Shown here piece after piece: positions 63,752 to 64,000 of a stretch of DNA of 64,000 bases (position 1 is its first letter; each line of letters begins with the position of its first letter). A program made the translations under genes and the position numbers. Where the stretch lies: the NCBI RefSeq assembly GCF_904846155.1, contig NZ_CAJGZP010000001.1:1302001-1366000 (forward strand), given 5' to 3'. Origin of the DNA: Psychrobacter fulvigenes (lineage in GTDB: Bacteria > Pseudomonadota > Gammaproteobacteria > Pseudomonadales > Moraxellaceae). The notes under the pieces are model-generated. The model was not told the origin of the DNA. It did no database searches and worked only from the letters and a program-made list of their open reading frames with translations.

Positions 63752-64000
63752 CTAGTGGCGTATCTGGAGTTTTTTAGAAGTAATATTCACACCCTCTTCA
63801 TACTTTATCTGCATTTTATTCGTGTTCTTAAAAGCTTTTTCCGTCTTTGTTTGAATAACCGACAACTTCCTAAAATTTCTTTGGTTTATTCTCTTGAAAT
63901 ATTTCACAAGTATGCCTATTAATGAGATATCGTCAATATCATTGTTATGAGTAGGGTTTAGTTTGGAAGGGTTGTATCTCCGACATTTTCTGTATATACG
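63752..64000 (-). CDS. Partial hypothetical reading frame at the right edge
   Basis: An open minus-strand frame of 82 codons enters from beyond 64000 and stops at TAG (63752-63754). The visible C-terminal part is basic and AT-rich, for example DDISLIGILVKYFKRINQRN and QTKTEKAFKNTNKMQIKYEE. I do not recognise it. It has no start in the window. The length free of stops and the plausible peptide make a real gene more likely than not, but this is modest evidence. The gap 63710-63751 holds nothing else. Confidence 0.45.
   Translation of the reverse strand, partial: RIYRKCRRYNPSKLNPTHNNDIDDISLIGILVKYFKRINQRNFRKLSVIQTKTEKAFKNTNKMQIKYEEGVNITSKKLQIRH

Overview
The window looks like a chromosome segment of a Psychrobacter-type gammaproteobacterium (Moraxellaceae). 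I infer this from the gene content (glutarate/GABA and puu-type catabolic genes, a scattered type II secretion cluster, an RF2 frameshift gene), the moderate GC content, and short interspersed repeats that resemble ones I associate with this genus. No rRNA, CRISPR array, complete IS or prophage was seen. There is one tRNA gene, tRNA-Leu(CAA). The window cuts an arsB-like gene at the left edge and an unrecognised minus-strand reading frame at the right edge.

Layout: 0-7.5 kb holds the arsB end, a glutathionyl-hydroquinone-reductase-like GST, a foldback repeat, a 2-hydroxyacid dehydrogenase lacking its usual active-site Arg, an AT-rich HpaII-type restriction-modification pair, an acidic orphan protein, tRNA-Leu and ferredoxin-NADP reductase. 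8-16 kb holds trmO and the T2SS genes gspE and gspHIJK, with tatD and a TetR gene between them. 16-25 kb is mostly housekeeping: a FabR-like regulator, dgt, ychF, a phosphodiester-glycosidase-like lipoprotein, a membrane-anchored glutamate-synthase-like FMN protein, rtcB and a small lipoprotein with an exact 24-bp duplication.

25-45 kb is a catabolic block. Glutaryl-CoA dehydrogenase with a CaiB-type CoA-transferase would turn glutarate into crotonyl-CoA. GabD and GabT would take GABA (or, as DavD/DavT, 5-aminovalerate) to succinate (or glutarate). AguA and AguB would make putrescine from agmatine. PuuA, PuuB, an aldehyde dehydrogenase and PuuD would turn putrescine into GABA. Two IclR regulators, a PuuR-like regulator, an APC permease and an NhaC-family carrier accompany these genes. 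The aguB gene carries a 1-nt frameshift near its 3' end.

45-64 kb holds a glycosyltransferase, a two-gene radical-SAM/DUF4130 unit, greA, carB, carA (apparent TTG start), a gamma-class carbonic anhydrase, a HAD phosphatase, prfB with its classical +1 programmed frameshift, ppnP, a type IB topoisomerase, an acyl-CoA synthetase with an SDR dehydrogenase, and an L,D-transpeptidase.

I found no clearly novel multi-gene defence or mobile system. The points most worth a second look are the broken aguB, the dehydrogenase lacking its Arg, the repeat families, the very long GspH leader with Asn-rich GspJ/GspK, the greA downstream region, and the uncharacterised radical-SAM/DUF4130 pair.
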